A DNA stretch of 64,000 nucleotides from Bin80 sp965209015 (GTDB lineage: Bacteria; Bacteroidota; Rhodothermia; Rhodothermales; Bin80). Numbering within the stretch: the first letter of the stretch is position 1; each line of letters begins with the position of its first letter. Under the pieces are notes generated by a model. The model saw nothing but the letters and a program-made list of their open reading frames with translations, searched no databases and was not told the DNA's origin. Positions 50,101 through 56,363 of the stretch are shown here, piece by piece. The translations under genes were made by a program, and so were the position numbers. The stretch lies in contig OZ242367.1 of assembly GCA_965209015.1 (NCBI GenBank), forward strand, positions 3,150,136 to 3,214,135. The letters are read 5' to 3'.

Positions 50101-50156
50101 CTGGCTGCCACCCCTGGATACAAAGAAAACCATTGTGGTATGATTCGGGTGGACAT
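41154..50156 (-). CDS. Giant surface protein: leucine-rich repeats, about twenty Calx-beta repeats, C-terminal outer-membrane barrel
   Basis: About 3000 residues from the ATG at 50156 (MSTRIIPQWFSLYPG), which gives a signal peptide with core ASFVLMFLVLDTTAQ. Residues about 60-345 are leucine-rich repeats of about 24 residues. About 360-2590 consist of Calx-beta-type repeats near 95 residues each, many ending in I-x-D-D-D or similar acidic loops that may bind calcium. From about 2620 to the end there is a beta barrel resembling autotransporter barrels (GGWSVWGQGAFTRM, MLVGADYAWRQGWMAGLLAA), ending in an aromatic residue (RMDLKW). The barrel would anchor the passenger in the outer membrane. The coding sequence is visibly richer in G+C than its neighbours. 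It is probably a large adhesin. A ten-G run lies 275 bases upstream. Confidence 0.85.
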   Translation of the reverse strand: MSTRIIPQWFSLYPGVAASFVLMFLVLDTTAQSICNRTPQVRDAILELIPNQSNCATVRADQLSRITDLDLSLKGITALKEGDFANLPNLNELNLGNQFHTGVSRISFTTLPPNLFAGLSKLTVLLLDFNELTSLPEEIFAPLTSLEVLDLDANTDLQITANLFAGLSSLKRLLLGGTELPNPVPENLFADLPSLNHLSLSENELTSLPANLFADLSSLSTLHILHNRGLTTLPSGLFNGLTKLRRLNLEGNSLQSLPSDLFNGLINLEFIELSLNFLQRVPSGLLAGLPRLSYVTFFSNSLTTLPADFFDGVTPGLETHLAFNPIECLPQKILDLFANDTVIVLGTADFSACGPLVTLALSEASILENNGSTTVTATLDKVSTEETTITVTVTPDLPATTDDYTLSTPATLTIASGETSSTGEVTITAVNNEFYTGDKTVQVGGTAMNDEGIMGPDAVELVIEEDEEVPTVTLTVSPSQVSEDAGRMDIVVTATMDVPRLVATEVSVSVEPGTATERMDFEAVTPISVTIAAEAREGTGMFSFKPIPDAENDPAETVLVTGSSDLGAAVEAALTIGNAAPPPAVTLVLDRSTIQEKAGMATVRARLSAPSNAETTIALSVDPDSPASEDDYRLSGSSLTIPLGDTESSNQVTITAVDNLIPTEDKTFQIGGRATNLRGGAVDPMEVELTILDDDGFTLAVTPFRVAENAGRTDLTVTVTLDAAQSTNTEVRISVGGGSAIEGLDYTAVDPFFLTVPANQMEASTQFPFTPIHDDLEEGEETVAFTGASSQGASAMSILTLVNAEQPPEVTLALTLDTITEDGGRTEVTATLSVPSSAETTIEISVVPDAGDYTLNPTILTIAAGERTSTGGVTITGVDNEVEAPDKTVQVHGVAANEQGIRGPSPIPLTITNDDQATELTLMVAPLTVDEDAGSMQLAVTGMLDVQRSTDTEVTLSVAPETATLGSDYAPVSPSSLTIPANQENGMGSLLFMPIEDQVDEPEETVQVRGTAEGLTVTAVPLTIVDKTEDPKVVLVLNPPTIEEDGGRTTVTATLDPVSSTETMITVSAHPNPPATPADYTLEGTTLMIAAGQMTSTGSVTITAIDNAVDTEDKTVLIRGRTTNIQPVMDPEDVELTIEDDDMPTGFTLAVSPLDVGEDEGEVPIMVTARLDIAGSTPTQVTLKVENGTAVSSEDFAAVEEQTFTIPIGAIEATHVLMFTPTPDAVDESSETVLITGTSTVGSNQAILTITDATPSPTVILELAPPSIPETGGRTEVTARLSALSSAPTAITISVRPDELATEEDYLLSPVRTLTIEAGGQQSTGLVTITAVDNDVDGPPKIIYVGGRATNDNGVTGPSEQMLTITNEDRATEITLEVTPSVDVSEDVGSTQITVTATMDRARSTDTAVTLSVDSGTATLGTDFAPVPPTLLTIPANQTEGTGRFTFTPNVDNLDEPVETVEVRGAVEFEGLQVRVGMLNLYDTNPTPEVTLELIPTTIREEDGEAALRARLSGPSSVPTEITLLALPLSPATQEDYTLPPNPMLTIAPGATISTGEVLISANDNLIDGPDKTIILGGTATNVNEVTGPADVTLTILNDDQASEITLTVDPPEVQENGGSKEIIVTAQLDVARSVPTEVTLAVEDGTALVGADYEFVPSVELTIAAGAMEGSEHFMFTPTADGIHELEETVQVSGRSSLGVATPALLTITETDPVPELTLHLDPDEIQEGESTRITARLSAPSGAGTRITLSDEPQLPATADDYTWGATALTIAAGEIESGEEVTITAEENQIFTGDKKVTVRGQVTNVQGIQDPQDVELTILENDTPTGLTLELDPMEVREGESPRTVTVTARLENPSPIATEVTMTVGGGSATLETDYTAMPVSFELTIPANETSHAGTFELVIEDDQIYEPEETITFTGTSPTRGTVQASLTIEDNDPPVILAIQDTTVLEDVRTAELIVRVDPPAPTDLSVRVQTVPQSATEGEDYVGVDKIIPIQEGEEIVSIEVEIQNDDFAEEVETFQVQLSDPVGAELGRSAGTVTIEDEDVYLLRIADESELESEDQMTFMVTLNRVHPLETVRVMYATFDGTAIANLDYVPTSGTLNFPPGETTQSVQVRLIPDEDEEMPETFYIELSAPQHAELADEIATGTIQDDDTPPRVHLTPAVTVQEDESPARFDVALSRAPLQGDEVVVGFIVHDETATRSQDYQVQTESPLRFKSGETTKSIEVEIVDDRIAEPEETFRVQLTEIQNGEPGQSLGRGIIQDNEEPVMPRIQDAEVTESDPVAVFVVTLSGMDSQPRSFTYTTVDGSALAGEDYTHSSGTFTFAVGEDRKEIKVPILNDEDIESIETFRVRLTGAGLADTEAQGRILDDDGMPTVSIQDQTAPEDAGALLLPVQLSRPSLRLVTIEFASADVTATEGADYVSSRGIVIFEPGSTEGKIRIQILEDEEVEDNETFQVKLADATNAEIDQEGIGIGTIVDNDGGSNVSVQSVIVSRSAAIFEMNLSKPSLLPVLVSYATEDGTALAGEDYEPVAGQVTFAPGEVSKTIDVKLRSNVPVWEAKTFSLVILSAINAEVQEARTEAVIEEESEESIQNAYVARVLRTWASQVVEALSRRMEGMAQCRVPDLSWLRYETERWSLGQIFGGCGAAYTRGGWSVWGQGAFTRMRGQDGALSLSSDVTTMLVGADYAWRQGWMAGLLAAQSWDQGTYEAPTRSGSASSQLTGLYPYVSYQTGTGMRAWLLLGLGRGETEVEALESEIDAALIALGLTGTLTGGSTGRLGYEVDAFWAMANMETGSDLGVRRVRAGVEGSLRWGAGMEPYLETALRQDGGDAETGMGIELGGGVRWSTSQLRAELGGRTLVLHTDEGLREWGLMGAIEYGTPGGLGPSMRVRPLWGNVYGGDLWREAPLHSVGIGSTDQRVEMELGYGVPIRESLGQSIVGMTVDPSGRAYRVGYNLRMSQGLQVSVATTARTMEANEAPPSYGLSARMDLKW

Positions 50157-50916
50157 CGTATGTCTTAACGGGAGTCTACCCAATCTTGATCATCTCCTAA
50201 AATCATCATTGACAGGATGAAATAATCATTTGTATTTCGGGACCAGTTTCCCATCAAATTTGTTTGATGGCAAGATCGATTGGTTTGCTTCAACCCATTC
50301 TGGTGTCTGTGCCTAGAACTCGGTTCGTATCCCTGAGGCATCATCTTATAATTTTTTCTCCGCATTGTATGCATCGGCGCCAAAGGCGCTGGAAACCAAA
50401 CTCATTCGTGCTTTGCATGAACATAAATTACCCCCCCCCCAAATCTCTTGCAATCATTACAAATTCAGAGAAGTCGGATCATCTCGGGTTTTGAGATCCC
50501 TGATTATGGCGGTTGAATAGACGAGCCTTGGCCAAGGCTTGCAGATACAAAACAGCCTCTCTTTGAACAGGCAAAATCAACGGACGAAATCCTCCTAATT
50601 TCGAACTTTCGGGTTCCCATGTTATGAAAGATGGCGTCTCTAGCATCTCTTAAAAAGAGATCTTAAGTTTACATTTCCGTTCAACAGGAGTCGTTTCCCA
50701 ATGTAGAAGTACAACTTGATATGCGCCCACACCATTCAAGAAATTCTTGGTTGTGTTTGAGATGGCGTGTAGGGAAGGAAAAAGCATTCGGTTAACAGTG
50801 CTGCGACGGTTACCCCAAAATACGAAAATTAGGTTAGAACATGGTGATCCAGAATCAATTTATAGCTTGTACGTTCAAGTCCTTTTCGCATCCATACAAC
50901 TGAACCAAACCCCAAC
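50157..50916. other. Upstream region of the giant surface-protein gene
   Basis: No supported gene. It holds the ten-G tract at 50431-50440 and a G+C-rich hairpin (GGCGCC/GGCGC around 50375-50389) between that tract and the giant gene. Confidence 0.5.
50416..50456 (-). promoter_or_regulatory. Possible promoter with a ten-G spacer (phase-variable) for the giant gene
   Basis: On the minus strand TTGCAA (-35-like) is followed by GAGATTT, ten G (50431-50440) and TAATTT (-10-like, also near the Bacteroidota TAnnTTTG form). The spacing is exactly 17 bases. Changes in the G run would change the spacing, as known for Neisseria porA and opc. The boxes match consensus only moderately. Confidence 0.45.
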
Positions 50917-51177
50917 ATGGATCCAAACCTGCACCAAAAACAAGGCATCACTCACTTGACCAAAGTTCTGCAGTATGCTCCAATGGTTGCCACTGGCACC
51001 GAAGCGGTTGTGCACCTTACAACTGAAGACTGGTATGTGGTTGCTGATACACTCTTTCAAATGAATACACCGAAAGAATTACTTCCAGAGAGCATTAATG
51101 ATTTTCGTCTGCGTGATGATCATCGGGCAATTGAACTGGATACCGATGACCTGAACATCATCATTGAGATGTTTTAG
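50917..51177 (+). CDS. Hypothetical small protein, 86 residues
   Basis: The product is acidic at its C-terminus (LDTDDLNIIIEMF) and has a convincing globular pattern (AVVHLTTEDWYVVADTLFQM). It has no signal peptide or membrane segment. The start at 50917 lacks a clear ribosome site. It faces ribBA convergently. I recognise no family. Confidence 0.5.
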   Translation: MDPNLHQKQGITHLTKVLQYAPMVATGTEAVVHLTTEDWYVVADTLFQMNTPKELLPESINDFRLRDDHRAIELDTDDLNIIIEMF

Positions 51178-51276
51178 CAACGTTGATAAAGTCTCTTCAT
51201 TTACCCCAAATCTGCTTCCCTCTTGATCCATTGCATGAGTCCAGTATAAGAAGATGTCACCGAAGAGTGGATTATT

Positions 51277-52524
51277 CTATAGCTTCCGTTGGGTTGACTT
51301 TACAGGACCCAGACCGGGTAGGATATGTCCCATGCGATCCCTCTTCGTCCGTAGATAGTTCGCATTTTCCTGATTCGGCGGAATTTCAATTGGTACGCTC
51401 TCTGTGATTTCTAGACCGTATCCATCCAAGCCAACCCGCTTGGTGGGATTGTTGGTCATGAGCCTGAGTTTACGAATGCCCAAGTCGCGGAGGATCTGAC
51501 ATCCAATGCCATAATCCCGATGATCCATGTCAAACCCAAGCGCAATATTCGCCTCCACCGTATCCAGCCCTTGTTGGTCCTGTAATTCATATGCCCGAAG
51601 CTTATTCAAGAGACCAATGCCACGTCCTTCCTGCTTCATATACAAAACGACCCCCTTGCCCTCGGCAGCAACCTGCTTCATCGCAGTTCGGAGCTGATCC
51701 CCACAGTCACACCGAACCGATCCAAACAGGTCTCCAGTCACACATTGAGAATGTACCCGAGTTAGGACGGGCTCATCAGCAGTCCAGGTACCCATACATA
51801 GCGCCAGATGAACGTCACCATTGGACGCATCTTCATAGGCGGTAAGATTAAACGCTCCGTATTGCGTCGGAAGTCGTACAGATACCACACGCTGGATCAG
51901 GGATCGCCGTGTCATTCGATAGGCTACCAGATCACTGATTGTTATGATCTTCAGATTATGCTCCTGGGCAATCCTCAGTAGCTCGGGGGTTCGAGCCATC
52001 GTGCCATCTGCGTTCATGATTTCAACCAGCACTCCCACAGGGGGCAGACCCGCAAGTCGTACGAGATCAACGGTTGCTTCGGTATGTCCAGTTCTTCGCA
52101 GTACCCCTCCTTCTCGGGCAATGAGTGGAAAGATATGACCAGGGCGAGCAAAATCATCGGCAGTGGATGAATCATCCGCCAACGCTCGAATCGTTGCAGC
52201 TCGATCGGCTGCACTGATCCCAGTTGAGGTTCCATGGCTGTAGTCAACGGATACAGTAAAGGGAGTACTGTATAAACTGGTATTCTCCTCTACCATAAGA
52301 CCAAGGTCCAGCTCCGCCGCACGCTTGGCAACGATGGGAACGCAAATGAGCCCGCGTCCCTCACGGGCCATGAAGTTGACGAGATCCGACGTGATCGTAG
52401 ATGCCGCACCAACAAAGTCACCTTCATTTTCGCGGTCTTCGTCATCCACCACAATGATGAGGCGCCCCGCGCGAATTTCTTCAACCGCAGACTCAATGGA
52501 GTCAAATGGACCTGGATCCTGCAT
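51277..52524 (-). CDS. ribBA: Bifunctional 3,4-dihydroxy-2-butanone 4-phosphate synthase / GTP cyclohydrolase II
   Basis: The protein has 415 residues. The N-terminal RibB domain (about 1-205) has DDEDRENEGDFVGAA with its acidic metal ligands and the HTEATVDL segment. The C-terminal RibA domain (about 210-400) has the zinc cysteines in CVTGDLFGSVRCDCGDQL and the catalytic QEGRGIGL stretch. Together they supply both precursors of riboflavin. The ATG lies 11 bases after yajC, so the two are cotranscribed. No FMN riboswitch is visible, which is expected inside an operon. Confidence 0.97.
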   Translation of the reverse strand: MQDPGPFDSIESAVEEIRAGRLIIVVDDEDRENEGDFVGAASTITSDLVNFMAREGRGLICVPIVAKRAAELDLGLMVEENTSLYSTPFTVSVDYSHGTSTGISAADRAATIRALADDSSTADDFARPGHIFPLIAREGGVLRRTGHTEATVDLVRLAGLPPVGVLVEIMNADGTMARTPELLRIAQEHNLKIITISDLVAYRMTRRSLIQRVVSVRLPTQYGAFNLTAYEDASNGDVHLALCMGTWTADEPVLTRVHSQCVTGDLFGSVRCDCGDQLRTAMKQVAAEGKGVVLYMKQEGRGIGLLNKLRAYELQDQQGLDTVEANIALGFDMDHRDYGIGCQILRDLGIRKLRLMTNNPTKRVGLDGYGLEITESVPIEIPPNQENANYLRTKRDRMGHILPGLGPVKSTQRKL

Positions 52525-52535
52525 TCAGGAACCCT

Positions 52536-52850
52536 TTATTCTTTGACTGATGCGAGGGATTGCTTTTCAACCCGAAGCTTCAACCCACTATCTACATCCA
52601 ATAAAACACTTGTAGCCCCTTCCTCTACTTGGTGAACCTTCCCGTGGATTCCCCCAGCAGTTACAACTTTATCTCCTTTTTGAATGGCCTCAATCATGGC
52701 TTTTCGTTTTTTCTCACGCTTCTGCTGCGGCCGAATAATAAACAGGTAGAATACGGCAAAGATCAGAAGAAGCGGTAAAAACATGCCAACTCCTCCAAAT
52801 CCAGAGGGAGCGGATGATTCCTGAAGCAAGAGTGCAAAGTACCAGTGCAT
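52536..52850 (-). CDS. yajC: Preprotein translocase accessory subunit YajC
   Basis: The protein has 104 residues. A single membrane helix (about 21-39, MFLPLLLIFAVFYLFIIRP) runs into the conserved RPQQKREKKRKAMIEAIQKG, followed by the small beta domain with GDKVVTAGGIHGKV. YajC joins SecDF at the Sec translocon. It lies between the SRP RNA gene and ribBA, all on the minus strand. Confidence 0.95.
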   Translation of the reverse strand: MHWYFALLLQESSAPSGFGGVGMFLPLLLIFAVFYLFIIRPQQKREKKRKAMIEAIQKGDKVVTAGGIHGKVHQVEEGATSVLLDVDSGLKLRVEKQSLASVKE

Positions 52851-52894
52851 AAGATAAATGGATGAGGGATTGATAAAATAAAGAAGGGTAAGCT

Positions 52895-53012
52895 TACCGC
52901 ATCGCGTCGCTTCAACCTCCTACCGCTGCTGCCTTCCGGCCCTGACGGGGTTCAGAGGGAGCTGACCGTACGGGACTCACCCTTCCTGACTGTCTACCCA
53001 CCGAGGCAATGA
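52895..53012 (-). ncRNA. ffs: 4.5S / bacterial small signal recognition particle RNA
   Basis: The conserved apical hairpin reads GGGCCGGAAGGCAGCAGCGG on the minus strand, at about 52924-52945. It is flanked by sequences that can continue the helix (CUGAACCCCGUCA on the 5' side, UAGGAGGUUG on the 3' side). The ends of the RNA are approximate. The position right after priA and before yajC places it in a cluster of protein-export genes. Confidence 0.85.
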
Positions 53013-53023
53013 CGGTTCCTTCG

Positions 53024-55492
53024 TCAGTCTTGCTCCAATCCATCCACATTTACGGATACATGAAGGTCACGACCCGTAGAGGGAAGTACCCGAAGGATAG
53101 AGCGGATATCCTCTTGGAGAGTTAGATAGGTTTTGGATGCCTTAATAATGAGAAAGAAGCGATACTGGTGTTCCACACGCTCTATGTACGCCTGCTCAGG
53201 CCCCAAGACTGAAATCGTGGATGGCAGTAATTCTAGTAGCCGTTCCTTCCACTCGTTCGCCAATTTTTCAACCGCGGGCTTGGGAGCTCCACGAACCTGA
53301 ATGCCAACGATGCGACCGAATGGAGGATAGCTCAGATCTTTGCGATCCTGCATCATTATCTTGGCATATCCATCGAAATCATGGGATTGCAGAAATGAAA
53401 AGAGGGGATGAGATGGGCGCCGAGTCTGTAAGATCACCTCCCCCGGCAGATCTGCCCGCCCAGCTCTACCTGCAACCTGCATCAGCAGCTGAAATGTCCG
53501 TTCTTCGCTCCGAAAATTCGGCAATCGGAGTCCTAAATCACAGTTGATCACCCCAACCAGTGTCACTCGTCCAAAGTCAAGCCCCTTCGCAACCATCTGG
53601 GTACCGATCAAGATATCTGCTTTCCCTTTGGCAAATATGCTAAGGATCTCATGATGAGAATCCTTCAACCGGGTGCTGTCTCGGTCCATGCGAAGAATTT
53701 TTGCCTCACGAAATAATTCTCCCAGCTCCTCGGTCACCCGCTGGGTTCCGCTGCCAATCGGAGCAAACGCCGCAGCACCACATTTGGGACAATCCACCAG
53801 CACCTGACGCACATACCCACAGTAATGGCATCGTAGACAATGCTCTCCCTGATGATAGGTCATGGACACACTGCATGCGATACACTGCGGTACAAATCCA
53901 CAATTCTGACACTCTAGAACTGGTGCATACCCCCTGCGATTCTGTAGTATGATTACCTGTTCATTTCGTGAAAGCCGGTCCTCAATGGCTTGAATCAGAG
54001 GAATGGATAAAGGCCCATCCAGTCTATTTTGTTCACGTTCATGACAGAGATCAATGATTCGAATTGGTGGCAATTCGGCCGCCATACCCCCGCGAGATGG
54101 AGCACGCTCTGGCATGGGGAGAAGGGTATATTTACCCTGGTTGACATTCGCCAAGGTTTCCAGAGATAATGTGGCAGAACCTAATACGCAGACACACTGG
54201 GACATCTTTGCGCGCATGACGGCAACATCTCGAGCATGATAGCGGGGCGCTGTCTCGTGCTGTTTATATGATCCATCGTGCTCTTCATCCACGATGATTA
54301 GCCCAAGATTCTGCATTGGTGCGAAGATGGCCGATCGAGGACCAATCACCACAGGATATTGACCTGAACGAATTAGTTGCCATACATCATGACGTTCTCC
54401 CAAAGACATCCTGGAGTGCAAGACGGCAACCATGTTCCCAAACCGGGACCGAAAACGACGGACGGTCTGTGGGGTCAGAGCGATCTCCGGTACAAGTACG
54501 ATTGCCGTCTTCTTCAATGCGAATGCGGCTTCAAGAGCAGAGAGATAGACTTCGGTTTTTCCGCTTCCGGTCACACCATGCAGAGCAAACGTCCGAAATG
54601 TATCCGCTTTGATTGCCTTGATGAGCGCCTGTGCAGCTTGCGCCTGAAAAGGATGGAATTCTGGCGCTGTACTTGGAGCTGAATCGTCGGAGCGCATCCA
54701 TTCAGGAATACGAAATTTTTGCTTTTCTATAATGGTGTAGATCCCCCTCTTCTCAAGGGAGTGAATCGTTTGTAAACTTGTATCTAAGGTCTTCCGAATC
54801 TCGGCAATAGATATTTCACTCTCTCCTGTCTTCAGCACCTCAATTAGTCCTTGGATCAGGTCCTTTTGTTTGGGTCCCCGAAACTGTGTACCCAGATCAC
54901 GAAGCGCTGCGGTCGTCTTGAATGCCGGTGCCAGAGAGATGTATTTTTCTGTCTTTACCCCAACAGAAGGATCCTGTAATTCGACGGTTCGCCGTAATGC
55001 TCCCTGAGATTCGGCTTTGGAGATCTCCCGATCCGAAATGCGCAGCCCAATTCGCTTCAGCCTGGCGGGCGTCGTGCTTCGATGCTTGAACATGTGGACC
55101 TGGAATTCAGGTGAAATCCCGACCCAATCCTTGGGAGCCTCGGATGCCAGATAGTAAACGACCCGTTCTTTGGTCTGCATCCCCGCTGGGAGTGCCGCAC
55201 TTAATGCCTCGCCCCACGAACAGATATAATATCTTGAGATCCAGCGGGTGAGCCGCATCATTTTGGCACTAAAAAGAGGCTCACCACTGACTGCGCCTCG
55301 GACAGTTCGAAGTCGCACCCCCTCACGAACATGTATATCTAGCTCCGTGACGATCCCCGTATAGGTGCGATTGCGCACAGGAACCAGTACTAGCGATCCA
55401 ATCTGTACAGATTCAACCAGTTCGCTTGGTAGTTCATAAGCATACTCCTTGTCCACTGGAATCGGCAAGGCAACACCTATGGGACGCGACAT
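53024..55492 (-). CDS. priA: Primosomal replication-restart helicase PriA
   Basis: The protein has 822 residues. The N-terminal 3'BD-type domain (ALPIPVDKEYAYELP) is followed by Walker A GVTGSGKTEVYL near residue 309, DEEHDGSYKQ (DEAH-type box), GSATLSLE, and a zinc-binding insertion with eight cysteines around residues 530-570 (CQNCGFVPQCIACS, RCHYCGYV, CPKCGAA). QMVAKGLDF and QVAGRAGR mark the second RecA lobe. It reloads the replisome at stalled forks. The stop lies about 12 bases from the SRP RNA. Confidence 0.97.
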   Translation of the reverse strand: MSRPIGVALPIPVDKEYAYELPSELVESVQIGSLVLVPVRNRTYTGIVTELDIHVREGVRLRTVRGAVSGEPLFSAKMMRLTRWISRYYICSWGEALSAALPAGMQTKERVVYYLASEAPKDWVGISPEFQVHMFKHRSTTPARLKRIGLRISDREISKAESQGALRRTVELQDPSVGVKTEKYISLAPAFKTTAALRDLGTQFRGPKQKDLIQGLIEVLKTGESEISIAEIRKTLDTSLQTIHSLEKRGIYTIIEKQKFRIPEWMRSDDSAPSTAPEFHPFQAQAAQALIKAIKADTFRTFALHGVTGSGKTEVYLSALEAAFALKKTAIVLVPEIALTPQTVRRFRSRFGNMVAVLHSRMSLGERHDVWQLIRSGQYPVVIGPRSAIFAPMQNLGLIIVDEEHDGSYKQHETAPRYHARDVAVMRAKMSQCVCVLGSATLSLETLANVNQGKYTLLPMPERAPSRGGMAAELPPIRIIDLCHEREQNRLDGPLSIPLIQAIEDRLSRNEQVIILQNRRGYAPVLECQNCGFVPQCIACSVSMTYHQGEHCLRCHYCGYVRQVLVDCPKCGAAAFAPIGSGTQRVTEELGELFREAKILRMDRDSTRLKDSHHEILSIFAKGKADILIGTQMVAKGLDFGRVTLVGVINCDLGLRLPNFRSEERTFQLLMQVAGRAGRADLPGEVILQTRRPSHPLFSFLQSHDFDGYAKIMMQDRKDLSYPPFGRIVGIQVRGAPKPAVEKLANEWKERLLELLPSTISVLGPEQAYIERVEHQYRFFLIIKASKTYLTLQEDIRSILRVLPSTGRDLHVSVNVDGLEQD

Positions 55493-55500
55493 GGTGGTCG

Positions 55501-56088
55501 CTACTCAGAGGAAGTATCAGGATCATACAGCATCCCTGTACATAGACACATCTGCCGCTTCATTCGTTGGAGCACATCATAATTGGGGCAACTCTGACAG
55601 CCTTGCCAGAATTCGTCATCATCCGTCAACTCGCTGAACGTGACCGGCTTGTACCCCAACTCAGAGTTGATCTTCATGACAGCCAGACTGGTTGTTATCC
55701 CGAACAGCTTTGCCTCTGGGTACAGGGACCTTGAAAGTTCAAAGGCATGGCGCTTGATCCGGCGCGCCAAGCCTTGCCTGCGGAAATCTGGCGATATGAT
55801 CAACCCTGAATTGACTGCATATTTGCCATGATCCCAGGTCTCAATATAACAGAAACCCGCCACCTCATCATTCGGGCCAAGAGCGATGACAGCCTTCCCT
55901 TCTGCCATTTTTGCACGAATATATTTGGGATCGCGCTCTGCAATCCCAGTACCCCGTAATGCGGCGGCCGTTTTGATCATATTACAGATTTCGCGGGCGA
56001 ACCTAAAATGATGAGAGGTTGCCACCGAAATACTGACCGATGCCGAAGTATCAGCAATGGGGAGCGCTATGGGCGTATCTGTTAGCAC
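55501..56088 (-). CDS. GNAT acetyltransferase of the Bacteroidota arginine-gene type
   Basis: The conserved core begins at about ISVATSHHF and includes RGTGIAERDPKYIRAKMAEG, GFCYIETWDHGKYAVNSGLI, RRQGLARRIK (acetyl-CoA loop) and VTFSELTDDDEFWQGCQSCP, with two further cysteines in CLCTGMLYDP. This family is usually found beside arginine biosynthesis genes in Bacteroidota and may make N-acetylglutamate; here it precedes priA by eight bases and has no arg genes nearby. The start is uncertain: GTG at 56088 leaves space for divergent promoters, while ATG at 56154 and GTG at 56025 are alternatives. The frame continues to 56262, but that would overlap the gene at 56196. Confidence 0.8.
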   Translation of the reverse strand: MLTDTPIALPIADTSASVSISVATSHHFRFAREICNMIKTAAALRGTGIAERDPKYIRAKMAEGKAVIALGPNDEVAGFCYIETWDHGKYAVNSGLIISPDFRRQGLARRIKRHAFELSRSLYPEAKLFGITTSLAVMKINSELGYKPVTFSELTDDDEFWQGCQSCPNYDVLQRMKRQMCLCTGMLYDPDTSSE

Positions 56089-56195
56089 GAGAGTATAATA
56101 AAAAGGTGAACTGATTGTGTAAGCGTAAAGTGGCAGGCGGTTCCGTGAACGCATTTGGGATATGGTGCGTTCACCTACTACTTTTTGTGTAACCG

Positions 56196-56363
56196 ATGCA
56201 AGAATGTCCTTCCTGTGCGTTAGATGTAGAGTCCACTGCGGAGGTGTGCCCCTATTGCGCATATGAGTTTCCTCGGCAATCCCGCAGTCGCACCCTCATG
56301 GCATGGATCATGGCAGTGCTTTTGATCTGGCCACTGTTTGAATTGATTCAACTCATTTTTTAA
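56196..56363 (+). CDS. Small zinc-ribbon membrane protein, 55 residues
   Basis: This gene is short but well supported. The N-terminus QECPSCALDVESTAEVCPYC holds two C-x2-C knuckles of a zinc ribbon, followed by AYEFPRQSRSR and one membrane helix (LMAWIMAVLLIWPLFELIQL). Its stop shares one base with the ATG of the following hydroxylase gene (TAATG), so the two are translationally coupled. Small zinc-ribbon membrane proteins of this kind are common and mostly uncharacterised. Confidence 0.75.
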   Translation: MQECPSCALDVESTAEVCPYCAYEFPRQSRSRTLMAWIMAVLLIWPLFELIQLIF

